From Acheta domesticus (lineage: Eukaryota > Arthropoda > Insecta > Orthoptera > Gryllidae), in assembly GCA_031308135.1 (NCBI GenBank), contig JAHLJT010000631.1, forward strand, positions 146,931,708 through 146,995,707: a stretch of 64,000 bases of DNA, read 5' to 3'. The translations under genes and the position numbers were made by a program. The notes beneath the pieces are model-generated. The model searched no databases. It was not told the DNA's origin and saw only the letters and a list, made by a program, of their open reading frames with translations. This document shows positions 23,970-34,690 of the stretch, piece by piece (position 1 is the stretch's first letter; every line of letters begins with the position of its first letter).

Positions 23970-23996
23970 CCGGGCAACGCCGGGTATTTCAGCTAG
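23970..23996 (+). terminator. Helitron 3' terminal hairpin and CTAG end
   Basis: CCCGG-GCAACG-CCGGG forms a 5-bp stem that is followed by TATTTCAGCTAG. In Helitrons this hairpin marks the end of rolling-circle replication. T at 23997 completes the A/T target. Confidence 0.88.
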
Positions 23997-25916
23997 TTTT
24001 TTCATAACATCCTTTTCGTATTTCAGGTGCATGGTAATGTAGCAGAGTAGCAGTGTTCAGAATATCGAACAACATTTGCGATAAAAACAAACGTGTTTCC
24101 AAATAAAAAATTGTGTATTTTTAAAAATTATTAAAATATTACATAAGAGTTTCCTTTCAGTATTACACTCTTTTGTACATAAACTGAAAGGTATCATGGT
24201 AAAATCCTTGTGTGGCGTTACGTTGCGAATAAGGATACATAGTAAATTTAAACCAACATCTTCTTTTAATAATTGAATGGACGTTTGTTGGTCTGGATGT
24301 ATTTTGTAGAATGTTTGTATTTTGGTATTTTCTACTATGTGAGGAAAATTCCTCTATGTATATTGGGAAGATTGCAGGGATGTTGAAGAAAGATGTGGGT
24401 TTTGCACGATTTATTTCACCATCAACCCGCACACCCTTTCGGTATGTGTGCTACCGTTGGATAGGAAATTCCCCGGGCATATATCAAACATAAAATTGGA
24501 AACAGGTACACATTTGTACTTTATACTACGAAGAAACTGGATGATGCAAGTACTATCTGCAAAGCACATAGCGCTGCAACGTACGTTACTAATGTTCATG
24601 ATTCATATATGGTATGGACATTCTCACTTTAGTATTTACAAAACACTTCCTAATAACAAGTGCAATTTACCTATATTCATTCGTTGTTTCGCGATATTTT
24701 TAAAGCATTTATGATACAAATGAATTGTTTCTTATTAATCATTGTTTGATCCAAATTAACGATGAGAACTATTCGTGTTTAATAGTTTCTAAATGGGAGA
24801 TGATGTAGTTATATTGGCTTTAAAAGTGGTAAAAAGTCACAAACTATCCTCAAAATAGGGGTTTCCATTACGTTTTTTGTAGGCAAAATGATTTTCGTAT
24901 TTATTATGAATGAAAAATCACCAATAAATGGAGAGAAAATTGAAGTTTCGTATCGCACGCAGCATCAGGACTTACAATGAAGAAATCACAGTCAGCTGCC
25001 ATAAAGGAAGTACGAGGAAGCGTTGTCTGCTCTAGCCCACCGTCGCGGCCGCCTTTCCCCCTCCCCCTCCCCGCACGCGGAACAACAAAAGACGGCCTGG
25101 GAGCTGCCAAAGGGGGGGGCGGGGTGAGGGGGAGGGGCGCGCGGCGTCGCCAGCCAGGAATGTCACGATCGCCGCCACCGCCGCCACCGGCGCGGGGCGT
25201 TATTTTTGTTTTGTGTGTCAAACGACGGCGCCCAAGGGCTACCCTCCCAGGACCTGCGACCAGCCCAGTCATTTCCGCTAATTGCCGTGGGATATCGAGA
25301 CGAATGCGAGAGGGATCCTGGAAGAAATGAGGCGGCGCGGCGTTGCGAGTCCCTGTGGTTGCCTGACCGCCGCTTATGGGGCTCTTACACTTTTCATTTC
25401 CTTCATTATTGGCAAGGCACATATGTCCTTCTGTAGAAATAATAATCTTGGGATTATATTTCAAATAATTTAGAGTGATTTTCTGCACCACTTCATAAAA
25501 AATGTATACTTACACTTTTCTTTCAATTGCTTAGATACATTCCATACTTCGTATATAAGAAATTTTAAGGACGAAAATATTTAAGGAAGAATGTGTAATA
25601 AAATGTAACAAATAATTGAATGGGAACAATAGGATTTATTGCTTAAAATCAGTGAAAAAATAGCAAGACACAAACATATTCTCTGCACGTTATGAACTAG
25701 TGGCACTATGAAATAAAGAATCTTACTAGATGCTAAACATAAATTTATTTGAATGGCATATTTCAGAAACGACGTAAGTCACTGACAAGTAACTTTTCGG
25801 TACGGACAAAAACCTAATGCGGCTATATTAGAGGAAACAAATCAATTTTTTAGAAGTTGTTTCCTATTATTATATAGTATTATTGTCTCACTTAGCAAAA
25901 CGTTAAATGCTATTTT
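23997..25916. other. AT-rich spacer with a 350-bp GC-rich island
   Basis: From about 25020 to 25370 the DNA turns sharply GC- and CG-rich (NotI-like GCGGCCGC, runs of G and C, CCGCCACCG repeats). Long overlapping frames on both strands across it (195 residues minus, 117 plus) are Pro/Gly/Arg-rich and show no domain. It could be a CpG island at an unseen promoter or a transposon fragment. Otherwise nothing is seen. Confidence 0.45.
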
Positions 25917-26703
25917 TACTTTCCCGTATACTATACCTAAGTAAGTATGTATATTATAGGGAAAGTTCTGTAATGCTCCGTGAAAAAACGGCGCATTTTC
26001 GGCAGAAAACCTATTACAGGGCCCTGGTAACGAAACGTGGATAAACCTTGTTGCTAAATTAAGGGAAAAAATCTAACACGTGGTACAGCCAGAATCTCTA
26101 TTTTGTGGGTCCTTGATAATCAAAGACCAATTGAAAGCAAAACGTCCGTCCGTCCGTCCGTCCGTCTTTCCATCTCTCCGTCTTTCCGTCTGTCAGTGAA
26201 CAACGCTAGCGACTAAACCGTTCTTCCTATTTTCTCCAAAATTGATACTCCCCGATAGATCTGAATATTCTCGCGTCCCCTTGAATTTGAGACCGATATT
26301 TTAATTTTGGAGGGTACTTTATATAAAGCCTCAGGGACATTCAAAACTTTCAAAAAAATGGCCCCAACAATTTTGACTTAATTTTTTTGCTGGATAGTCT
26401 GAAGGTCATTTAAGATAATGGATTAGGTCTCATGTTGGTTAAAAACTCTGAATTTTCGAAAATTGCAAAAGTTTGAATTTTTGTCGGTGTTTTCCTCCCA
26501 CTATAAAATAGAAGATAGAGATTTTTCCTCCAAATAAAATTTCTCCTCCAAAGAGAGTTCTATCATTAAGGTCATGTACATTTTTTAAAAATTTTAGTAT
26601 TTTTTGCACAATATTGCCTGCAATATGTGCAATTTAAAAAAAACAAACAAGATTTTCTATGAAACTTTTTTCTTTAAACTTTTGGTAGGAAATTACTAAA
26701 TGT

Positions 26704-27891
26704 TGTGATATACCAATGTATTCTATATTTTGACAGTAACATTTGCTGTAAATGGGTTGGGTTAAAAGGGTCTGCATATGGCAATATACAGCCTTAGCAA
26801 CGCCGGCGTAGTGGTTGGAAGGTCAATAAACTGCATTCAGGCCTTGAATAGGTGGGGGCGCCGGCTAGATAGAAATATAAGATAATTTGGGATTGGTGTA
26901 GAAAGGAATGACTATCGAGAGCGTGGCTACTTGATTTCGTAAGAAATGGATGGATTGGCAAAAGGAGAATAGACTGTCAACTCCTGACGGAAGTTTGTCG
27001 TTTTGTTTAAAAAAAATAAGAATGAAGGATGGATACCGAGGCGTTGAGGGCTAAAAACGGAGGCGTAAATGACATTTTGATAGAGGCCGTCGAGTGGTAC
27101 AGATCGCTCGCGAGTTTAATATTAGGGGACTGGGACGTGTAAGTTTGTCGTCAGAATCAATAGTTTTCGGATAGTTTGATGTGCAGCAGTTAAAATTCGC
27201 TTGGGACTTTGAAAGATTTTTATATTGCGGTTTTGAACTTTAATGTTTACCACGTAGTTAGGGAGAACTAGGAACTATGAATATTAAGTAAGAACCGGTA
27301 GATATTCGAGGCAGTGAGGGCTGGATTCGTCGGCGGCATCGCAAGATTACAAGAGAGAAGCTGGATTTGGGATTATCATCACTCAAGTGAGAAGATACTG
27401 TGGGGCGCCGTCGGTCAAGATTACATGTAGATAAGTACTGCAGTACAAATGTTTTCTTTTAAAACGAGATCATAACCTAAAGGCAGAATAATTGTCCACA
27501 AAAGTCAATAAATTGTTAAATTTTCTTTCGGAAATGAAAAGATGATTTTCATTTAGTCAATCACAATTGATAGGTAGTTAGATATATTTAATCATTTCCT
27601 TTCAGATTCCTCGCTATACTATATAGTTGGCAGATCAAATTATCGGCTATCTAGGCGATAGCGATTATCCATTACGTGACCCATTGACCCAGCTAGCCGG
27701 ACATTTATTTAGTTAAGATTAGCTGTGGAGGCAGTGGTTGTAATTATTAATTATCGTAACCTGTTCCTGGCGCCCATAGTTTTCTATAAATTCGGAACGG
27801 GTCACGAATAGAACAGTCCTAAGGTAAATGATGTCATTTAAAACGGCAAGATCTCGTAATAATTTATGACGAGACATTGTTGGTACATTTT
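26704..27891. mobile_element. 1.19-kb insertion in repeat copy B, 5-bp direct repeat
   Basis: Comparison with copies D and E shows an uninterrupted ACTAAATGTACTCTA at this point. In B the same sequence is split, and AATGT is duplicated on both sides (26699-26703 and 27892-27896). The inserted DNA begins TGTGATATACCAATG and ends ACATTGTTGGTACATTTT, so it is not a clean TG...CA LTR. It has no protein signature. A CCTGGCGCCCATAG string inside resembles tRNA primer sites of LTR elements, but this may be chance. The identity is open. Confidence 0.55.
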
Positions 27892-29095
27892 AATGTACTC
27901 TAAAAGACGACTTAACGCCATATTGCTCTATTCGTTTGTTTTTTCAAAAATTACAAAAAAGGAAATTTTTTGACTTGTATTTCACGTCGTTACATTAGCG
28001 GCCATTTTTTACATTACTATATTTACAAGTGCATGGGCTTTAAATAATGTCCTACAAAATTTCTCGAGAACTCAAATCGTTTTCTTTGAAAACTAGCTCT
28101 AAATTCCGCATTTTCAGATACGCTCTCACGCCATTTTCTCATAAATAGCTCCAATTTTTTCTTCAAACTTTTCGAATGGATAGTGCTAATTGTACTCTTT
28201 AATATGAAGGAAAGTTCATTTTAGGATTCTTTTTTGTTTTTTCAAAAATTACACAAATGTAATTTTTTAAAGGTTTCTCAAATCTTTGATATGCAAATTA
28301 CCAACAGTTTGTAAACATTATTATAGTTGTGAATGTAAATGCTTCAAATGAAGTTTTTTAAAAACTCAAAATTTTTTGTGAAAAAGAGCTTCAAATTTCG
28401 CATTTTTAGTAGCTCTTAAACGCCATTTTGTTAAAAAAGGCTACAATAAAGCCTTTAAAAAATGCCATTAAGGACGATATTTTTGTGTTCTGTAATATTC
28501 TAAAATTAATATTTCCGTTCTACCTTTAGGATACCGAAAAATTAAGAAAATGCGGTGAGAGGTGGCAGCTAGTTTTCTCAATATTTACCACAACTACATC
28601 TTCAAATAAGGTCATGCTTAATTTTTTTGAAAATACGAGTAGTTTTTCTATAATTTCATGACAAACATATTAGCCCGTCGCAAATTTACTGCGCTTGAGA
28701 CAGCCGGATGCATCGTAAATTAAAATTTGCAATTTTGTATATTATTTCTTTGTTCGTTTTTACGTTTGACCTTTTGTAATAAACTGACACATTAATCTTT
28801 AAAGAAATGATTTCTTTTCAAATATTGGAAATAAAAATTGCTAGCCTTTAAAGGGAGTATCGACAATGCAGAGAACGCAACAATTGGATTCCGTTCTGTT
28901 GTCGCGAATTTCTGTGAATTACGTGTCATTTTTATGACTTTATAGAGATGTATGGTATTAGACTTCTTTTTTCAATACAAGTTTACAAACCTTATTTATA
29001 TTTATATTACTTACATTTTACATATATTACTTATATTTTCATGGAGTTGTGGAATTCACTTAGTTTTGATAATACTGCGATGGAAACAGTGAGTT

Positions 29096-29392
29096 GTTCG
29101 CAGTGTTGAAGATATACCGGTGTGTTCACTCCCAGTATAAAATTGAAGCTTATGTGAGGCTAGTTCTCACAGTTCTCGGATATCAGTGCTGCGATCTTTG
29201 GGTTTCATTTGGGCAAGGTCGTGATTGGTCATCTAATGTGTAACAACCACAGTTTAAGATGTATATCTTTTACCGTGACCCAAACCGATCGTGCGCACTG
29301 TACGGACAAGTAAGGAACTAGCCTCAAAGTGGCTTCAGAAAATTTGCCCCAAAGGCGGCTAGTTAACACACCTGTATATCTTACACTGTGGT
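29096..29392. repeat. 24-bp inverted repeats with hAT-like CAGTG ends
   Basis: CAGTGTTGAAGATATACCGG at the left and its near-complement CTGTATATCTTACACTG at the right face each other about 245 bp apart. Flanks GTTGTTCG and GTTGATCG match at 7 of 8 positions if two extra bases are allowed on the right. A shortened version of the left arm is at 57.82 kb in copy E, so the structure predates the split of B and E. Confidence 0.45.
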
Positions 29393-29805
29393 TGATCGTT
29401 TCTTGGTTGAATTGGATCTTTTCAAATAATAGCTAAGATGTTAGTAGGGCAGAAAGAGCTATATTTCAAGTCTACGTAGCTGCTTCCAATAATACGGGAA
29501 AGTATGTGCTGTTGTAACTCCACTAGTTTTATTTTTTTTACTAACAAACATGGTTGATTTATGTTGTTTCTGAAATCAAACATACTGGGACAAAAAAGTA
29601 TTGTGATTCATGAAATGGTTAACTGAAATATATTTTAATGTACTCCTTACATACAAGCATTTTTTTAAAGTAATTATTTCCGTAATTTATGATTCACTGC
29701 GTAGTCACACTCTGCAGAGAACGCACCCACTTCTTCCTCGTGCGGGACATGCTAGTACTTCATTAACTTTTTGATGTCATCAATGGATTTTTACACTGTC
29801 GCACT

Positions 29806-30560
29806 TACTTCGTAAGAAGAGAAAGTTATGTAATTGTGCGCTGGAAACGGCGAATTTTCGACAGAAAAATTAACGCCAGTCGTAATTACACAAAAGCGGA
29901 TAAATAATGTTACTATAAATACAGACTGTCCGGGGAGGACACGTCGAAACTTTGAAAATAAGCTCTTAAGACAATTTTAAGCATATTTTGTTTAATAAAT
30001 TATATGGATATTCCGAATGGCTGAGCCGCAATTAGCACTCAAAAATTGGTTTGAAAATATGCTTGTTAGGCAAGAATGTGCATTTTAGAAGCATATAAAC
30101 ACTCCAGAAACATGCACATTGTTTATTATTAACAAAAGAAATGAATCCATTTGTTCAGAAAGAAAAATTAACCGAGAAATATAAAACCAGTCGAATTGTG
30201 TAAATTGGGTGCTTTTTTATTTCTGGGTTAATTTTTCTTTGCGGTCAAATATATTCATTTTTGTTAAAAACAAACAATTTACATATTTTTGCAGTGTTTC
30301 TATGCTTCTACAATGCAAATTTTTGCCTAGGAAGCATATTTTCAAACCAACGTTTGAGTACTTATTGCGGCTCAGCCATTCGAGATATCCATGTGGTTTA
30401 TTAGACAAAATATACTGAAAATTGCCTTAAGAGCCTATTGTCGAAGTTTCGACGTTTCCTCCCCGGACACTCTGTATTAAATTACTTCCTCTAACACATG
30501 GTGTAGCGAGAATCCATGCTTTGAGAGGCATTAATACCGATTGAGGGCCAAAGTTTCCAA
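29806..30560 (-). repeat. Long unassigned repeat family, copy F (partial, reverse)
   Basis: The copy begins GAAAGTTATGTAATTGTGCGC and continues with AACGGCGAATTTTCGACAGAA and AAGCGGATAAATAATG. After a 553-bp fold-back insertion it resumes with TTCCTCTAACACATGGTGTAGC. These are the ordered blocks of the hairpin-proximal part of the family. It is truncated soon after (about 30560). Confidence 0.7.
29922..30474. mobile_element. 553-bp fold-back element with TA target duplication
   Basis: The ends are CAGACTGTCCGGGGAGGA and, at the right in reverse complement, CAGAGTGTCCGGGGAGGA. The match continues for about 55 bp with few differences, and pairing blocks recur much deeper (GAGCCGCAAT...ATTGCGGCTC; TTTTCAAACCAA against TTGGTTTGAAAA). 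TA flanks both ends (29920-29921 and 30475-30476). This fits a non-autonomous Tc1/mariner-type MITE with very long inverted repeats. There is no transposase; the overlapping frames on both strands are a by-product of the palindrome. Confidence 0.85.
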
Positions 30561-31786
30561 AGCTTCAAAGCTGCATTGTGAAAATTGTAATAATTCAGAT
30601 TCATTTAGAATTACTAATGATTATAATAAACTCCAATTGGTTTATTTGAAAAAAACTGATTATCATTTTAAATAAGTGCAATCCAGAATTTTTTTAACAG
30701 GGTTTTCAGATTCCTCGGTACTTAGTATGAAGGGCAGGTCGGGTAATTGATTGCAGGTACCAATTACGAATCAGTGCCCAATAGATTGAGCAAGCGCGGC
30801 ATTGTCTTATTTAAAAATGCATATTTGCATACGAGAATCAATAAAAGTTGACGTAATTAATACCTGGCGCCCTATTCAAACTAAATAATCATTTATTCGG
30901 AAGTAATTATGATCATAAATTAAAACAGGAAGATAAAAAGCCATACAGCAACATTCAATATGGTTACGTTATTGACACGAATCATCCTAAGAGAAAGCTA
31001 CCCACGTTTCAACATTATGGGTCAAAAACAGAAACACGGACTGACATGACCCTCCATTCTGCGCGATTTTTAATTTGACTTCCACAGCCATTTGAACACA
31101 TTTGGAAGGTAGACATTGAGATACTTACATATTCCATTGTAAATTTCGCCATCTCAATAGACTCTTTAGGCTTCATCCCTTCATGATACACGAAGAATGT
31201 GGCAGAATCATCCTTCAGTTAATGGACACAAGTATTTACTGTCGGCGCAAGTTTTGGACTTGTACTGGGGGAAGGTTCAAATTTTGCGTTAATGCACACT
31301 GCAATTACATCGTCTTGTAAACTTAAAATCGATCAGCTGTTTGAACCCCAAAGAGACGCCACTTATCACGCTTTAATGCAGAAAGGACACAAGTCAATGA
31401 CTTAAGTTGTATCTGCGTTAATTCGCATTTACGTTCTTTTCAAAAACTACCTTTAGAATTAATCGACATACGTTATATTTGTATGAAACGATGTATATAC
31501 ATTTACAGAGAATATGATTGCACTAAAAGTCAAAATGTCCGCAAAACTCGCTTATATTCTTTTTGAAACAAACCATTCATACGAGTTAATACGAAATAAA
31601 CCATTCATACGATCTTAAATTCTTTCTAAAATAATAAAACATTCATACATCATTCACCGTAAATCAATCGACAAAAATCTATCATCCGATTTATCGAAGA
31701 AATTAGAATTTAAGAAATTAATATTGAATTCTGTAAGATAGTGTGAAGTGAACAAGACTTTTCTTGCTGACAAAACGTTCGTTAAA
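30561..31786. other. No gene recognised; small tandem motif
   Basis: AT-rich DNA. AAACCATTCATACGA recurs two to three times at about 31569-31650. A TACCTGGCGCCCTATTC string at about 30865 is similar to one in the copy B insertion. Nothing else is supported. Confidence 0.45.
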
Positions 31787-32408
31787 CTAGTGGTGCTACA
31801 GAATGGCACAGATTTTCTATTTCCTTGGGTCCTCGCTAGCTTTTCGGAATTGCCACAAACTCTTTCTTGCCAGCTGTCATCTATCACCGCCAAAAGTACA
31901 TCTTTTTGTCATTTTCTTAATTTTTCGGTTTCCTATTGATAGAACGGAAACATGAATTTTAGAATATTAAAGAACAGAAAAACCTAGTCATAAATGGCAA
32001 TTTTCTTTTGAAAGTAATGTGCCGTTTAAGAGAAAATGACGCTTTAGCGCTACTAAAAGTGCGAAATTTGAAGCTCATTTTCATAGAAAATGTTTAAGTT
32101 TTCAAAATACTGTATTTGAAGTTATTTGAAACACTTACACTCACAAATATAATAATCTTTATAAATTACTGGTAATGTGCATAATAAAGATGTGAGAGAT
32201 CATTCAATAATATTACATTTACGTAATTTTTGAAGAAACAAAAAATAACTCAAAATAAACTTTACCCTATACTAAAGAGTGTAATTAGCACTATCCGTTA
32301 CAAAAGTTTGAAGAAAAAATTTGCAAGCATGTATGAGAAAATGACGTTTGAGCGTTTCTGAAAATGCGAAATTTTGAGCTACTATTCACAGAAAACGGTT
32401 GTGTTTTC

Positions 32409-32933
32409 TGTTATGTCCATAAAATAAACTTCGCACGCAACTTTAACAATAGTTTATTAATGCATTTGTTACAAACACAATCAGCCATACTGCTATTCAC
32501 GGGCAATCTCCAATGCCCTGCCTAGCACATCTCGGGCAATCACCAATGCCCTGTTCCACGTATCCCGGGCAATCTCCAATCTCCCTACTAAGTGACGCGT
32601 CCGCCTGTGGACGCTCCCTGCTGCTGCTGCTGCTGCTGCTGTAGTCGTTACTCCTCGACGACATTCATCCGGCGGCTGGCTCTCCGTACTCGGCGCGTAC
32701 GCTATTCGTGGTGCTCTCAGGGCTCACTCCCAACTGCCTGTCGGGGTGTGGGCCGGCTCCCTTTAAAGGGCCGGCGTCCGGCGTCCGGCGGCGAGACTCG
32801 CTCCATGCCTCAAGCCTGCCGAACCGTGGCCGTAGCTAGTTGCTGCCGCCGCCGGCTCCCGTCAGGGCGCGCTGCCTTGATGCTAGCGCGCCACATACAA
32901 ACTTATGTGCGCCGTGATAAGAGCGACATTACA
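32409..32933 (-). mobile_element. 525-bp solo LTR with 5-bp target duplication
   Basis: On the plus strand it runs from TGTTATGTCC to GCGACATTACA, so it has TGT...ACA ends with short imperfect inverted repeats. TTTTC is duplicated on both sides (32404-32408, 32934-32938). Copy A is uninterrupted at the matching point (GTGTTTTCGAGAAAC). On the minus strand an AATAAA lies near the 3' end, suggesting minus orientation. Inside are three copies of a GGGCAATCTCCAATG-type word and a CTG run. There are no internal genes, so recombination between two LTRs is the likely origin. BEL/Pao or Ty3-type cannot be separated from this alone. Confidence 0.87.
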
Positions 32934-33648
32934 TTTTCTAGAACCTTTACTTGAATTTATTAAAGTACATGTACTCGTAAATATATTAATGTAAAAAAAT
33001 CGCTGCTAATGTAAACATTATCGAGTGAGAAACATGTGAAAAAATTTACATTTTTGTAATTTTTGAAAAAACCAACCTATAGAGCAATATGGCTTTTACG
33101 TCATCTGATAGAGTAAATTTACCACTATCCCTACCAAAAGTTTAAAGAAAAAATTTGAAGCCGTTTTTGAGAAAATCTTGTTTTTGTAATTTTTTTAAAA
33201 TTGCACATATTGCACGCAATATTGCAGGAAAACTACTAAAATTTTGAGAAACATTTACATGACCTTTATGAAAGAACTCAATATGCAGAACAAATTTTAA
33301 TTGAAGAAAAAATATCTATCTTCAATTTTGTAGTTGGAGAAAGACACCGCAAAAAATTCAAACTTTCAAAATTTTCAAAAATTCAGTTATCCGTGAAAAT
33401 CGGACCTATGCCATGTTAATAAGTGTATTCATACAAGAAATAACTCTATTCATACAAGAAATTTAAAGAAAAAAGTCGAGCCGTTTTTGAGAAAAGTTTG
33501 AAAATCCCCGGGGGGCTTCATATAAAGTACCCCCAAATTTTGAAGAATCTTTTTCAAAATCTCAAAGCTTCGACTAGAATCAGATCGACCGGGGAATATC
33601 CATTTTGGAAGAAATCGTACGTATGATTTAGGCGCTAGCAGTGTTCAC

Positions 33649-33818
33649 GGACGGAGAGACGGACGGAGAGACGGACGGAGAGACGGACGGAGAGACGGAC
33701 GGAGAGACGGACGGAGAGACGGACGGAGAGACGGACGGAGAGACGGACGGAGAGACGGACGGAGAGACGGACGGACAGACGGACGGACAGACGGACGGAC
33801 AGACGGACGGACAGACGG
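33649..33818. repeat. 12-bp minisatellite GACGGACGGAGA, 14 units
   Basis: Ten units with GAGA are followed by four with GACA. The repeat sits at the spot where other copies of the long repeat family have only a short run of CGGACGGA or GTCCGTCC. Both strands are open across it (Asp-Gly-Glu-Thr repeats one way), which is a by-product of a period divisible by three. Confidence 0.95.
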
Positions 33819-34060
33819 ACGTTTTCCTTTCAATTGGGTTTTCGGTATCAAGGACCTAGGAAAAAGTGTTTCTGGCTACACCACGTGTTAGGGGAATTTT
33901 TTTTATTAATTTAGCAACTGGTTTTATTCACTTATTCGTTTTCACGGCCCGGCAATTAATTTTTTCCGCCGAAAATTGGCCATTTTTTCGCGCAGCATTA
34001 CTTAACTTTCCCTATACTACGTATATCACTCCGTGTATATGTGCGTATGCGGGAAAGTAA

Positions 34061-34690
34061 AAATACATTGACAAAAACATTTTCGGAAATTATGGAGACT
34101 CTTTGAAGTGGGATAAGCTGTAATAAAATTATTCGCTAGTGTGTACATTTATACATCTTTGAGACCCGACGGTGGCGGATTTTCTTCAATAGCTTTACAG
34201 CTAGTTCGAATTTTAGCGGACTGGGAGAGAATTCTATTGACATTTCTAAAATTCATTCTTTATACATCTTTACGCATTGTAGCGTTCAAGAAATGATTTT
34301 TTTTAATACCTAAGACGCATCGTGGTTTCAACAGAAGATAGTTCATTGACCTATGCCTGTAATTCTTTACCAGATGTGAAATCAGTGTATCACTTTAGAA
34401 AATGCTATCTTTTGAAGGTAAAGGTTTGTGAAATTCTGGGGGTTTTGTGGTGTAAATTCAATGTTTGGAGGTTATTTGATCGATTTCTTACTTTGCTTCG
34501 ATCCCATCACCCATTGCCTCCCCTTCTGCCACCTGAAGATGCGGTCTCGAGACAGCGGACATTTCGTTTTGTTTCCGCCTGGACGCCTCGCACGAGCCGA
34601 CCGACTGGTGTGGTTCCACTGCTGGCACATGTCATGTAACTATTCATCGACGACTTGTAGCTGCGCACACCAAGCCCAGTCGCTGTGTCG
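34061..34690. other. No recognisable feature
   Basis: Mixed-composition DNA that becomes C-rich near the right end. Short frames only. Confidence 0.45.

Larger units (their letters stand above)
15089..23996 (+). mobile_element. Autonomous-type Helitron (8.9 kb with nested insertion), plus strand
   Basis: The 5' terminus is A|TCTATATCTATACTAAT with AAAGACAGAACTGCACTGAC just inside. The 3' terminus is a GC hairpin (CCCGG-loop-CCGGG) at 23970-23984, then TATTTCAGCTAG followed by T. This is the classic Helitron plan: 5' TC, 3' hairpin, CTAG, insertion between A and T, no terminal inverted repeats. It encodes a Rep/PIF1-like helicase protein in broken pieces (15762-17282 and 20605-23406). Removing the 3.3-kb nested transposon leaves about 5.6 kb, normal for an animal Helitron. 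Confidence 0.93.
25917..29395 (-). repeat. Long unassigned repeat family, copy B (reverse orientation, longer subtype)
   Basis: The copy starts with the family's hairpin end (ACTTTCCCGTATAC...TATAGGGAAAGT, 25918-25966). It then shows GGCGCATTTTCGGCAGAA, ACGTCCGTCCGTCC and the module series in reverse. It is interrupted by a 1.19-kb insertion at 26704-27891. Beyond the point where copies A, C and D end, it continues with sequence shared only with copy E (AAGGTCATGCTTAATTTTTT, then GTGGAATTCAC...GCGATGGAAACAGTGAGTTG). B and E thus form one subfamily. No coding capacity is seen. Confidence 0.8.
31787..34060 (+). repeat. Long unassigned repeat family, copy C (forward)
   Basis: The copy begins TAGTGGTGCTACAGAATGGC and ends with the hairpin end AACTTTCCCTATACTACG...GTATGCGGGAAAGT. 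Modules starting GAGAAAATGACG recur near 32031 and 32336, and a third lies near 33170 once the 525-bp solo LTR is subtracted, again about 300 bp apart. The minisatellite near the 3' side is expanded to 14 units. Copy C contains an LTR inserted at 32409 and is the longest member of the A/C/D subtype. Confidence 0.85.

Noticed and set aside
24904..25491. 195-residue minus-strand reading frame
   Set aside because: Its central part is Pro/Gly/Arg-rich and comes from a GC-rich island that is open on both strands. No domain is recognisable.
33649..33818. CRISPR-like array
   Set aside because: Contiguous 12-bp units with no spacers, in a eukaryotic repeat context.
33641..33859. Apparent repeat protein (Asp-Gly-Glu-Thr repeats)
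   Set aside because: Direct translation of a 12-bp minisatellite in a non-coding repeat; the opposite strand is equally open.
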